Shown here: positions 53,633-63,159 of the stretch, piece after piece
How the letters are laid out: each line of letters begins with the position of its first letter
Numbering within the stretch: the stretch's first letter is position 1
Assembly: GCA_023376005.1 (NCBI GenBank)
Contig: CM042157.1
Coordinates: 54,451,581 to 54,515,580 of the forward strand
From: Doryteuthis pealeii
Taxonomy: Eukaryota; Mollusca; Cephalopoda; Myopsida; Loliginidae
Length of the DNA: 64,000 nucleotides
Direction: 5' to 3'
Notes under the pieces: generated by a model
The model's database searches: none
What the model saw: only the letters and a program-made list of their open reading frames with translations
Told to the model about the DNA's origin: nothing
Program-made: the position numbers and the translations under genes

Positions 53633-54228
53633 ATTATTAAAAAGAATTTGGGTACCTTAACTCTTAACATCCTGTTGAGAATTTTCCAAGTCTAGAGCCC
53701 CATTCCTATAAGGATTTATAAAAAAATGGCTAAAAATGTCCTTTTCATTTAAAGTTACCCATTATTTCCCGTAAACCAAAGACTGCTAGATATGTTTAAT
53801 ATTACATTTAAACAAAGGCTATCATTTGGAGCAGATTAGGAAAATAAATGTGACTTCCGGCCAGGTGGAATGAGGCAGTATAGGATTAAAGAGCTTTGCT
53901 CCATTATTAGTAAGTTTCTCATAGGATGACCCATACTTCAGGCTAAGCTAAGTTGAATAGATGACAACCATTAAAAATAAGTTGATGCATGTAGATTATC
54001 ATTTTAGTTGTTTATTCTAATTATTGCAAATAAAATTTTCTGATAATGAAGCATTTCTAGAGGAAATAGAAGAAAAAGGTCAAAATTTTATCTTGGATTA
54101 TAAGAGTGTCAAAGAAAATGGCACACAATTACCTATATGAAATTTGAAAATTTACTGATAACATTTTTTGTTGTTGCATCAACTGAGCATTTATTTATTT
54201 ATTAGAGTAGGATTGATTTTCTATAAGA
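53633..54228. other. AT-rich non-coding DNA
   Basis: Nothing recognised. Confidence 0.5.
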
Positions 54229-54230
54229 AA

Positions 54231-54280
54231 GGTATTGAAAATTTCTTGGCCTAACTAAGATGGGAATGATCTACAGCCAT

Positions 54281-54325
<45 letters not shown>

Positions 54326-54380
54326 ACATATTCATTCTGAAGTTCAACACTCCTGAAACATCCTTTCCCAAGTTTCTTTT
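54231..54380 (+). mobile_element. Mariner-type miniature element M-c with internal (TA)n
   Basis: TTGAAAATTTCTTGGCCTAA, ATGGGAATGATCTACAGCC and ATATTCATTCTGAAGTTCAA match the other M-c copies. A (TA)20 array (54283-54323) sits exactly where the others have only TTATTTCATATAT-like sequence, so the microsatellite grew inside the element. Confidence 0.65.
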
Positions 54381-54426
54381 TGGCAGGGCTTAGAATATAC
54401 TGGCTGTATCCTCTGCAGAGGGATTC

Positions 54427-54480
<54 letters not shown>

Positions 54481-54795
54481 ACTCACTCACTCACTCACTC
54501 ACTCAAAAAAGGAGTATCCTGGATATGACACTAAACTGCATCTGATAGTGAGATACCTGTTCTGAAGATCTGGGGAGTGTACAGTACCCCTTCATTGCCA
54601 TTACTCCCAGGTCCACTCTGACCTGGAGTGATAGTACCAGTTAGGGTTCCATCTATGGGTGCTGTAGATGTTAAAAAATTATTTGTATTTGATAGGACTG
54701 TGTGGAAAACAAACGCACAAAAAAATGTAAATGTTTAACCTCAGACATAAAATAACCCTAGACTGGTTTATATGCCATTAAAATCAATCAACAAT
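54381..54795 (+). mobile_element. Family C with internal (CT)n(CACT)n
   Basis: TGGCAGGGCTTAGAATATAC, GGAGTATCCTGGATATGACA, CTTCATTGCCATTACTCCC, CTGGAGTGATAGTACCAGTT and the end block CCTAGACTGGTTTATATGCC-ATTAAAATCAATC are all present, without the ~50-bp satellite. (CT)24 and (CACT)7 (54429-54504) have expanded near the start of the element. Confidence 0.75.
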
Positions 54796-55028
54796 CAAGT
54801 GTCTTTAATTCAAAGAAAGTAATTCCATTCTTAGTTGGGTAACTCAAAACCAAACCGTTTTAGACCTTATTCTTTTCAATGCTGGTGTCATTGAAGAATG
54901 AGAAAATAGAAATTTAATTTAAGAAACCAAATTGTAGTTTACCAAAACTTTTCTTGTTCCCCAATGATACCTGCATTGGAAAAATAAGATCTAAAAAAGG
55001 TCTGGCTTTGAGTTAACCTTACTGCACT
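54796..55028. other. Non-coding DNA, nothing recognised
   Basis: Ordinary AT-rich sequence. Confidence 0.5.
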
Positions 55029-55030
55029 TT

Positions 55031-55267
55031 TAAAAGTAAACTGGCTGAGTGGCCTATTTCGAGGGAGTCTATGCCCTTATTGCTAGTGCTAGACCAGGGA
55101 GATTGTTTTGATGAAGTGGAGTGCTATACCTACCATCACCTCCCAGATGCTTTACTGCACATATAAGATTACTCCAGGTGTGTTACTCAGAGTCTGAGTT
55201 AGCAAGGACCAGTATTGAACCTGGAACCTTTCGATTCCTAGGTGGATGCTCTACCAACTGAGCTAAA
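55031..55267 (-). mobile_element. SINE-A, near full length
   Basis: On the minus strand: TTTAGCTCAGTTGGTAGAGC (box A, 55248-55267), GGTTCAATACTGG (box B, about 55210-55222), then the body. A short deletion removes part of the 3' region (GAGTGGCCTATTTCGAGGGA). Confidence 0.8.
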
Positions 55268-55269
55268 GT

Positions 55270-55833
55270 ATTTAAATGTACAGATTTATGACTTTCTTTT
55301 TCCTTCTTTCTTTTAATTCAATGAAATATTAGAATGTGTTGTTGAGTATTTTACAAGTGAGATATCATTACAAGTTATTAATTTGATTTTTTTCATCCTT
55401 TTTATTTATTTATTTATTTATTTTGTCACAAAATTTGAAAAATGAATTAGAATAAATAAACTGCTAATCAGAAAGATTTCACATATTTTTTAAATACACT
55501 TATTTTATTAGAAAATTTATTCATTTAAAAAATAAGTAATTTAAAAAAAAAAGATTATTTCAGAAATTAACAGGTTAGAATTTGGGGCTTTGTGATGATT
55601 GCCAAACTTAGACATGTTTTTTGTTTTTTAAATTTTTTTTTTTTGTTCTTGTTTTTATGGTTAGGACTTAATTAGAAAACTAATTATTTTTCCTCATCAA
55701 AGTCATTAGTCCACAATATCCTTAACGGTACAGCAAATTAATTCTTTTAGTGTGACTAATGAGAATGTTTTATTTCACACATGAAAGTTGTGGGGGGGGG
55801 GTTGTACCAAGTTTCTGCTCACCTACATTTAAC
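55270..55833. other. AT-rich non-coding DNA
   Basis: (TTTA)5 at about 55402-55423, T runs, and a G11 run near 55791-55801. No gene. Confidence 0.55.
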
Positions 55834-56735
55834 TAAAAGAAGGAGAAAAAAAGAGTATGAGAAAATGTGAAGAAAATGAAAGAAATAAAGTGAATGAGAA
55901 ATTGGGAAAAAGAAGTAAAGAGAAAAGTAAGAAGTTGTTAGAAAAAATGAAAACAACAAGAAAGAGGAAAAGGAAATGAGAAAAGAGAGAGAAAGAAAGG
56001 AAAAAGGAAGAGATAGGAAGAAAAGAAGGAAGGAAAGAAAAAGATAGGAAAGAAAGAAGGAAAAAAAGAAAGAATGAAGTGATAAAACAAAAGGAAAATA
56101 TAGAAAGCATAAGAAAGATTGGAAAACAGGAAAGAAGAAATGAGGAAAATACAAAAAAGGAAAGGAAAAAGAAGGGAGAGGTTGAAAAAGAAAGAAAGGA
56201 GTTAGAGAAGGAAAGAAGAAAGAGGGAAGGAAGAATAAGGAAGAAAGGGGGAGGAAGAGATATGGAAAGAAAGAGGTTAGAAGAATGGTTAATGAAACAG
56301 AAAGACAAAATTGAGATGAGAAGTGAGAGAGAAAGAAAGAAGAGATAGGAAGGAAAGGAAGGAGGAAGGAATAGATAGGGAAAAAAAAGAATGAAAAGAT
56401 AGGGAAAGAAAGAAAAACAGAAGGAAAATATAGGAAATGTAAGAAAGATTGGAAAAAAGGGGGAAAAAAGAAGGAAAGAGAAGGAAAGTAAGAAAAGGTA
56501 AAAGAAAAAAAAAAAGAAGGAAAAAGTAGCAAAAAAAAAAGGAAAGATAATGTTGTGAAAGAAAGAAAGGAAGTAGAAAAGAAAGAAAAGAAGAGAAAGA
56601 AGGAAGAAAGAGAAAAGGCAAAAAGAAAGATGAAATGAAGAAAGAAAGAAAGGAAAAGAAAAGAGAAGGAAAGAAAGTAAAATAAGAAAGAGAGAAAGAA
56701 AGAGAGATAATGGAAAAGAAAGACAAAATGGAGAT
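55834..56735 (-). repeat. ~900-bp polypurine/polypyrimidine tract
   Basis: The plus strand is almost entirely A and G (GAAAG, GGAAG, GAAAAG words) with rare T and very rare C. Blocks repeat at long range: GGAAAATATAGAAAGCATAAG-AAAGATTGG (about 56093) and GGAAAATATAGGAAATG-TAAGAAAGATTGG (about 56423) are ~330 bp apart, and AGAAAGACAAAATTGAGATG recurs ~419 bp later. Frames of up to 237 codons on the minus strand (F/S/L-rich) overlap in several registers and are not genes. Confidence 0.9.
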
Positions 56736-57500
56736 GTTTGTAATTAGAGCATTCACAGAAGAAGCATTGGCCATAATCTGATTAGAATCTTTGGGATTCA
56801 TAGAATTATGTCACAGGAATGAGATTACACTAGAGTATAGCACTGAAAATTTGTGTTAAGCTCCTTGAGGTTGACTGTCATGTGGTGAAAATGTCTTTTG
56901 TATCATGGAAAACAGGATGCTTTTGTCTGGATTTGAAAACTTCCGCTAATTGATTTGAAAGCCACACTGAAAAGAATAATAACTATAAAGAATCAATAAT
57001 ATGACATATTTACTTTATATCTATGTTATGTCTTTCTGTGTGAAATGAGACAATGTATAACAGCTATCTTAAAAGTGAATATTTTATTCAGTATACAAGA
57101 GAGAAACAAAGAAATTGTAATGTGTTTACCGCATTAGTGAATATCTATAATATTAATAGAATAAAACATGAATGCATGTGTTCAAATGTTATACCCTGTC
57201 ATCACCTTGGATAAATAATAGACCATTCTGTTTTAATTGTGTCGGAAGAAAAAAATACATTTCCCACATTACAGGAAAAGAAAGCAAATATAAGAAAGGA
57301 AAGATAGAGGAAGCAGTATCCCTATGCATCAGACACTTATTGTCTGCATGAATGGAATGAAGGAAGGGGGAATAGAGAAAGAAATGGAAGAGAGAGAAAC
57401 AAAAAAAAATGAATAAAAGAAAAAAATGTAGACCACTTATTTTGAAAATTTATTTTGGGAGTTTTTCACACTAGTTTTTACTGGTGAATTTTCATTTAAG
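56736..57500. other. Non-coding DNA, partly purine-rich
   Basis: 57270-57425 is again purine-rich on the plus strand. No gene or family. Confidence 0.5.
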
Positions 57501-57506
57501 TTTGAT

Positions 57507-57695
57507 TGACAGTAAGTCTCCTCAGGTGTCCAGGACCCTTCTAAGTATTATAGCTGATCTCAACAGTATTGGGATCTGGATGGTGTAAATTCTTCTTTAT
57601 ATTTCCATTTCCTCCCAGTCTCTTTTCAAGTTTTTTTTGATGCTTCCAAAACAATAACAACAAAAAATCTTATGATTGCTGTTATCCTTATCTTT
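57507..57695 (-). pseudogene. LINE C-terminus relic, copy 3
   Basis: The minus strand keeps VIVLEA-KKNLKRDWEE (decayed), then SAIILRRVLDT and a stop followed by GDLLS, the same end as the 9330-9830 copy (AKILRRVLET, stop, GDLLS). It is 5'-truncated after ~190 bp. Confidence 0.65.
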
Positions 57696-57699
57696 ATTT

Positions 57700-58195
57700 A
57701 TTTAAGACTAAAGAGTTGGGGATTTTAGGGGCTGGGGTATGTGATACAGTCAAGAAATAATCATTTCCTTGATTATACCTCTTAGCAGAACACAAATATA
57801 TATGTGAAGTTTACAAAGGATGATGAAAGGAAATACATAGATTCTGTATCTATATTGGTGTTATAATGTTGTGTTCCAGGGTTGAATTATTATTACTTTT
57901 GTATTCATATTGGCACATAGCTATTTCATCAGACAATATAACACAGAGCTATTTCATCAGACAATATAACACACAATGAGTTTATCAAACAGATTTGTGT
58001 GAAATCTTCTCTTCTTATTCACTATCTTTTTTATAATCCTATACTGTCACTTCTTATGACTTCATACAGCTCGTCCAACTAAGTAGGGATGGGGGGGGTC
58101 TGATACCAGACAATATATCAGAATATCATACCTTTATTATTAACCCCTGCCTCCCTTCATTCTACCTTTATATTCTTATATAGACACTATTTGTT
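57700..58195. other. AT-rich non-coding DNA
   Basis: A 27-bp phrase (CTATTTCATCAGACAATATAACACA) is tandemly repeated at about 57920-57973. G8 at 58092-58098. No gene. Confidence 0.5.
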
Positions 58196-58199
58196 TTAT

Positions 58200-58590
58200 T
58201 TGCTTTTCCCTTTTTATTGACAATTTTTCTTATATTTTCTTTACAAACTCTTTTTTTCTTCCTCTTTATCAATACTTATCTCTCTTTATTTTCCTATTCT
58301 CTCTTTTTCTCTTTCTCATCTTCATTTCTTTTGGATTTTATTCATATTCCTGTTTTTCTTTTTTCAGAAGACTCTCTCTCTCCCTTCTTTAAACAAACGA
58401 TTTTATCCTCCCACTTTCTCTTTCTCTCTTCTTCTTTTCTATCTTGCTTCTTTTTCTTTTTCTTTTTTTTTTCATGAATCTCTTTCTCTTTTCTGCAAAC
58501 CTCTCTTTTGCTTCACTTTTTTCTTCTTTTCCTCTCTCTTACTTCTCTTTCCTTCATTTTGTTAAATCTCTTTCTCTTTTTTGCAAACCT
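58200..58590 (+). repeat. Polypyrimidine-rich tract
   Basis: C/T-dominated with repeated TCTCTTTCTCTTTTCTGCAAACCT (58478-58502) and TCTCTTTCTCTTTTTTGCAAACCT (58567-58590), an 89-bp-spaced duplication. Frames here are compositional. Confidence 0.8.
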
Positions 58591-58925
58591 GCGTGATTCT
58601 GACAGTGACTTTGTATTGAGAAGTGAGACTGCAGCCTGTGAAGTGTTTCCTCTCACCACTGGCAGGTACCGTCTTTGAGAAGATGGCTCTTCTTTCAAAA
58701 TCAATACATTCAGCACCAAAGCTCTGAGCCAAGCCAAAGCGTATCAATCATGACCCCAGTGCTGTCAGCTCTGTCTGTAGACAGGCTTCCGTTGTTTGCT
58801 CTACTACATCAGGATTCCTGCGATGACTTCTGTATCTACACTACACCATGGAACGGAACACGATATCAGCTGACACACACTCCCCCACCTCCAACATTCC
58901 ACACCACACACATCATCATCTCCTG
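58591..58925. other. Non-repetitive, GC-richer island
   Basis: The sequence is visibly more complex than anything near it. On the plus strand 58606-58665 is bounded by GACAG and GGCAG/GTACCG, which look like splice acceptor and donor sites, behind the long pyrimidine tract. One frame is open across it. Other frames on both strands (58675-58995 plus; 58513-58747 minus) are also open. No homologous protein is recognised, so it may be an untranslated or rare exon, a regulatory element or neither. Confidence 0.3.
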
Positions 58926-59160
58926 TCTTTTAATATCTTCTCTTTTTTCTTCTTTTTTTTTTGCTTATAATTCTTTTCATTTTGTTATATTTTAATTTTA
59001 TCAGTATTTTCTATTTTTTTTTTTTTTTTAACTTTCCATCTTGAAACATTTTGTTGTAGTCATAGTAGTAAAAGATATTAGCATAGCAGATGAAGTCAGT
59101 AGAAAGTAGCTATTAAAAATAACATCAGTTAATGATAGTAATTGTGGTAGATTATAATAA
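58926..59160. other. T-rich non-coding DNA
   Basis: C/T and T runs, then AT-rich sequence. Confidence 0.5.
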
Positions 59161-59161
59161 T

Positions 59162-59398
59162 GGGCCGGGTTAGCTCAGTCAGTAGAGCGTTTGGCTAGAA
59201 ACCACAAATTTTTTTAGTTTGATACCAGCCCTCACCAACACAGGGATCTGTGCGGTAAAGTAAATAGCTGATGGTAGATGTGGTGCTCCACCTCAAATGC
59301 AAAAACAATCTCCTTGGTCTAGCACTAGTGAAAAGGGGATAGACTCCCTCGCTGATTGGCTGATACCGACTTTAGGCCACCTCAACAACTTTTTTTTA
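59162..59398 (+). mobile_element. SINE-A, best-preserved head
   Basis: GGGCCGGGTTAGCTCAGTCA-GTAGAGCG (59162-59189) is a near-canonical tRNA 5' half with box A. Box B is damaged (TAGTTTGATACC). The body is intact except for a deletion between the head and ACACAGGGATCTGTGCGGTA. Confidence 0.85.
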
Positions 59399-59408
59399 AT
59401 AGTTAAGT

Positions 59409-59502
59409 ATGTATTTGCCCAAGCCTGCACTATAAGTGGTGCAAGGTCAAGTTTTAAGTAGAGTACAACTGGTTTGAATTAAGAGTTTTTCTCACCATAT
59501 TA
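59409..59502 (-). mobile_element. SINE-B, tail fragment
   Basis: The minus strand ends in the tail (ACTTGACCTTGCACCACTT, GGGCAAATACATAC). It ends where family C begins. Confidence 0.65.
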
Positions 59503-60055
59503 ATTGGGCTTAGAATATGGTGACTGTATCCACTGAGGAGGGGTAAAAAATCCCCCAAACACCCACAAAAGGGGTGTTCTGGGTAGTTATTTACCAACAT
59601 GTTCAGCATAGGTAAGATGTGGCTCAAGGTCACAAGTATGGATCATCCAGCAAAGATCAAACTCATTATTCAGTAGTAATGGATCTGTGAGTCTAGCTTG
59701 CTAACCATTACACAATTATGGGATGCCCAGAGGTGGTGTCATGGGCATGACCCTAAACTGAATATAATGTTGGGGTTCAAATTCTGAAGCTTTGTGGAGT
59801 ATGGAGTACCTCTTCATTGCCCTTACTCCCAAATCCACTCTGACCTTGAACCTATTAGGGTCCCATCTGTATGTAAAATAGATCTGTTTGAAAATTATAT
59901 GTATTCAATAGGACTGTGTGCAAAAAAAAAAAACCCAAAAAACCTTAAGAAACTACACAAAAATGTAAATATGAATGTACAACGAACACGATTCCCTAAC
60001 CTCTTGGCATAAAATAACCCAAGACTGGTTGACATACTGTTAAAATCAGTCAAAC
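59503..60055 (+). mobile_element. Family C interrupted by SINE-E
   Basis: The first part is 59503-59588 (GGGCTTAGAATATGGTGACT ... GGGTGTTCTGGGTA) and the second 59738-60055 (CATGGGCATGACCCTAAACT ... CATAAAATAACCCAAGACTG, ACTGTTAAAATCAGTCAA). The two halves join at the GGGTATGACACTAAACTG block of intact copies. Confidence 0.75.
59590..59737 (-). mobile_element. SINE-E, nested in family C
   Basis: On the minus strand: CATAATTGTGTAATGGTTAG (box A, about 59694-59713) and GAGTTTGATCTTTGC (box B, about 59656-59670), followed by ~60 bp ending AACATGTTGGTAAATAA. It is clearly younger than the family C copy that it splits. Confidence 0.65.
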
Positions 60056-60160
60056 TGCCAGGAACAGGATGAAACAACACAAGGTCAATTTTTTAAGTGA
60101 AATACAACTTGATTTAATTCAAAGTTTTTCTTCTCCTAGACCAGTTGCCATATCAAGGTA
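60056..60160 (-). mobile_element. SINE-B, 3' part
   Basis: The minus strand has CTTGATATGGCAACTGGTCT, AGGAGAAGAAAAAC and AAATTGACCTTGTGTTG... in the SINE-B order, without head. Confidence 0.65.
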
Positions 60161-60164
60161 AACT

Positions 60165-60700
60165 CAATATGTCAATAATTAAGTAGCTTTAAGGACTTAC
60201 ATAACTAATAATAGTTAAGTAGCTACTGTAGTTAACTACTTAACTATTAATAGTTAAGTATTTTTTTAAGTAGATTTAAAAATTAAGTAGCTTTATCTAA
60301 TATGATGCAAATTTTTTAAATAGCTAACCTTAATAGAAAATTTTGAAAACAAAAAATGAATAGTTGATTTCAATAGGAATTTTTTTTTTATTTGATATAT
60401 TAATATTATTGAAAGCATCTACCTACCTTCATTATTTGGTATGCATCACTAAGTGAGAAAAAGAGATAGATTAAGTTAAACCATTGTTCAAATAGTTGGA
60501 GAATCTTCACATTCTCTATTTTCCTAGTATTTTGTGAAAACAAACTATTCATGATGATCATAACACAACAAAAATGGCACATTGTAGCAAGATTTTTATT
60601 AGAGCATTTTAATGTTCTTCAGGCAATAAGGCAATTTTAGATCCAATTTACAACTGAGCAATAATAATGGTACAGGGTCTACATTGGTTTGGTTTGGTTT
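60165..60700. other. AT-rich DNA with AGTTAAGTAG words
   Basis: TTAAGTAG or its complement occurs six times between 60178 and 60295. 60209-60222 and 60237-60250 form a 14-bp inverted pair (TAATAGTTAAGTAG). The rest shows nothing. Confidence 0.5.
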
Positions 60701-60704
60701 ATTT

Positions 60705-60905
60705 GTTTAACAGCATATTAACTCTATATGGGTTATTTAATGCCAAAATTGGATTCATTTCTAAATGTTTGATTAAAATCATAACTATGTTTTCAATATT
60801 TCATTGCAATATGGTTTCAAGTATTCCTCTCTAACACAAGCCAAAATCTGCAAGCAATTATATTGTTTCAATTAACTAATAATTATCATTTGTAAACAAT
60901 TGTAG
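60705..60905 (-). mobile_element. Family C, end block and satellite
   Basis: The minus strand has two to three satellite units (GAGAGGAATACTTGAAACCA) followed by the decayed terminal block GGCATTAAATAACCCATATA and ATATGCTGTTAAACA. Confidence 0.55.
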
Positions 60906-60914
60906 TTGGACAAA

Positions 60915-60965
60915 GAAAAGATGGATTCATGCATTTCCTGAGGGCATTAGCACAAAGTGAAACTT
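60915..60965 (-). mobile_element. SINE-B scrap
   Basis: TTTCACTTTGTGCTAATGCC and CAGGAAATGCATGAATCCAT (minus) match the block after the SINE-B head. About 50 bp only. Confidence 0.5.
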
Positions 60966-60969
60966 TTGT

Positions 60970-61988
60970 CCACATTACTTCAAAATTTCAGATCTTATGC
61001 AATATACACCTTGAAAGTGTCTCTTGTTTGATATAAACAACCCTAAAATTTAAAAACAAAAACCAAAAAAGCAAACTTTATTCTAGAACATTAATAAAAC
61101 TGTTGTTTTTTAGCAGTATCATGAATAAAAAAAAAATCTTATAAACACACTTATGCTATATAATCCCACCCCCAACCAACACAAATATTGTATTGTAGGA
61201 TTGTGATTATGAAACTCTAATGAATATTTTTATTGCGCAAGCTTGCTATTTTTTTCAGCTATTAAGTTTGTTGCCAAATGCATAACACCAAAAGGGTTAA
61301 TTATTATTGAATTGTCAAAATTGAAAGGAACCATTTCCTGATGACTTTTTGGTTACTGAAATATTCATATTTCAAATAAAAAGAAAATATAGTTTTTTTT
61401 TTTGCGGTGGGGTCTGATTTTCTATTAGGAAATTTTCAAAATGGTTTTGTCATATTAACATTAAAGAAGGGAAATGTTAAAAAAAAAAAATATATAAGAA
61501 ATGCAAGATTTTTGGGGTGAAAAATGAGAAAACTTGAAAATCTATTATAGAAAGTCAGTTTTCATTTATAATTAGATTGTCATGTAACCAAATTTACATT
61601 TTTTTTATTAGTGATAATGAGAAATTCTATATCATACAACTGTCATCACTATTACATAATTATATTTCTTTTTTGTTTTCTGAACTTTATTAATTTGCAT
61701 AGTGATTTTTCTATTTCTCTACTATCATCTCAGAAAGAAAATATTCTGGAGAATTCTATTGATTCAAAATTCAAAACTAAATCAGGAAAAAAAGAAAAAT
61801 CATTTTTTTAAATATATTTCTAATAATTAACAAGGTACTGAGAAAAAAAGAAGATTCATCATAATTTGTTCCCCTACACTCGAATGTGGACAAGGGTAAA
61901 CATATTTAACATAATTTATTTTATTGTATTTTTGTTAAATTGGTTAAGATTTGCATTTTATTGTTGGCCAATTAGGAATAGTCAAAAA
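60970..61988. other. AT-rich non-coding DNA
   Basis: No recognised feature beyond homopolymer runs. Confidence 0.55.
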
Positions 61989-61989
61989 T

Positions 61990-62130
61990 ATACAAAGGTG
62001 GATCAATAAATCTGTAGCCTGACACAGTTATTAGCAAATTTTGATCTGTAATATTCACTGTATAAAATTTGATTCATGTCACTGTGCTTCATTGTTGACT
62101 TAAGTGCATTGACAAGAAAAGATATGTTCA
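61990..62130 (+). mobile_element. Possible mariner terminal fragment
   Basis: TACAAAGGTGGATCAATAAA at 61990-62009 resembles a mariner terminus after a TA target and shares ATCAATAAATC with 22239-22250. No transposase motif or opposite end was identified. Confidence 0.3.
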
Positions 62131-62193
62131 AAATGAATACTTACATAGAATAAATGAATTTTCATTATTAAGCTATGGATTTACTCATATACC

Positions 62194-62201
<8 letters not shown>

Positions 62202-62226
<25 letters not shown>
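62202..62226. repeat. (TG)n(TA)n microsatellite
   Basis: (TG)5 at 62194-62203 leads into (TA)12. Confidence 0.9.
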
Positions 62227-62438
62227 TATATATTATAGTTTACTATATTCATAAATAAATAGTGCTTAATATCAGTGAGAGGACATATATATCCAAGTTA
62301 GAGTAGCAAAGACAAAATCAACGGTGCTTGGTAACTGTCAGTTTCTTGCCTATACAATTTTCAAACCCAGTTTGAAGATCGCATAGGCACAAAACTGGCA
62401 GTTACCAAACTCTGTTGACTTTGTCAGCACTACCATAA

Positions 62439-62442
<4 letters not shown>
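62227..62442 (+). mobile_element. Family D with long hairpin
   Basis: Starts with TTTACTATATTCATAAATAA-ATAGTGC. 62295-62365 and 62371-62442 are inverted arms of 71-72 bp with a 5-nt loop, about three-quarters identical by eye. Shared words include TTGGTAACTG, CAGTTT, TGCCTAT and TTCAAA. This is the best-preserved family D fold in the window. Confidence 0.8.

Positions 62443-62525
<83 letters not shown>
62443..62525. repeat. (CA)13(TA)28 microsatellite
   Basis: Begins exactly at the outer end of the family D hairpin. Confidence 0.95.
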
Positions 62526-62527
<2 letters not shown>

Positions 62528-62669
62528 AAACTTTCTGATAGGTTAATGTCTTTGTGTATTTTAATTTTACAGGGATGTTACAATCTATCTCTTTTAATTT
62601 ATCTATTTATTTATATTTCTAATGCATGAGATTGCTTCCAGATTCAATATCCTATCTTTTGAATGATTA

Positions 62670-62877
62670 CACGAGAGATGCTGAAAAGTTCTTAGTCCAA
62701 CCAAGTAGGGAATAACCTAGAACCATGAAATGCTTATACAATTCCATATACCCACCCTGCAGTCCAACACACTTGGCACATTGTTTTTCAAATCCTCAAA
62801 AAAAGTAAATATTTGGAAAGGAAAAATAAATTATTTTATTTTTGATTGGGCCAAGAACTTTTCTGCACCCCCATTTA
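62670..62877 (+). mobile_element. Mariner-type miniature element M-c, both ends
   Basis: Left end ATGCTGAAAAGTTCTTAGTCC and right end GGGCCAAGAACTTTTCTGCA are inverted copies (about 62678-62700 and 62846-62867), with TA nearby on both sides. The interior (CCTAGAACCATGAAATG, CACCCTGCAGTCCAACACAC) defines the family. No coding capacity. Confidence 0.75.
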
Positions 62878-62949
62878 TACCTACATTTATCCCCACTCAT
62901 GCCCAATATTCAGTTTGTCTATAGGTCAATAGGTCAATGTCCACATGTA

Positions 62950-63155
62950 CACAAAGGTGGGCTGAAAAGTTCATATGCTGACATCATATCTGCCGTTGAT
63001 ATCTTTTTGTTTTATCAATGGTATCCAAGTACTGCAACACCAATGGTAGAAGTGTGTGCACTGCAAGGAGGACTATGTTTACAAATAAACTTCATTTTGT
63101 CAAATTCCATGGAAGAATTTTGGTTAGCCAATGAACTTTTCAGCTGATCCTTGTT
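62950..63155 (+). mobile_element. Mariner-derived miniature element M-b
   Basis: After TA at 62948-62949, CACAAAGGTGGGCTGAAAAG-TTCAT faces ATGAACTTTTCAGCTGATCC at 63131-63150. The interior matches 18003-18201 (CATATCTGCCGTTGAT, GTACTGCAACACCAATGG) and keeps a trace of the transposase C-terminus. Confidence 0.75.
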
Positions 63156-63159
63156 TTTG

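Noticed and set aside
55819..56801. Reading frames of 159-237 codons on the minus strand and 89 codons on the plus strand
   Set aside because: They lie wholly in the polypurine tract, overlap in several registers and consist of F/S/L or K/E/R strings dictated by composition.
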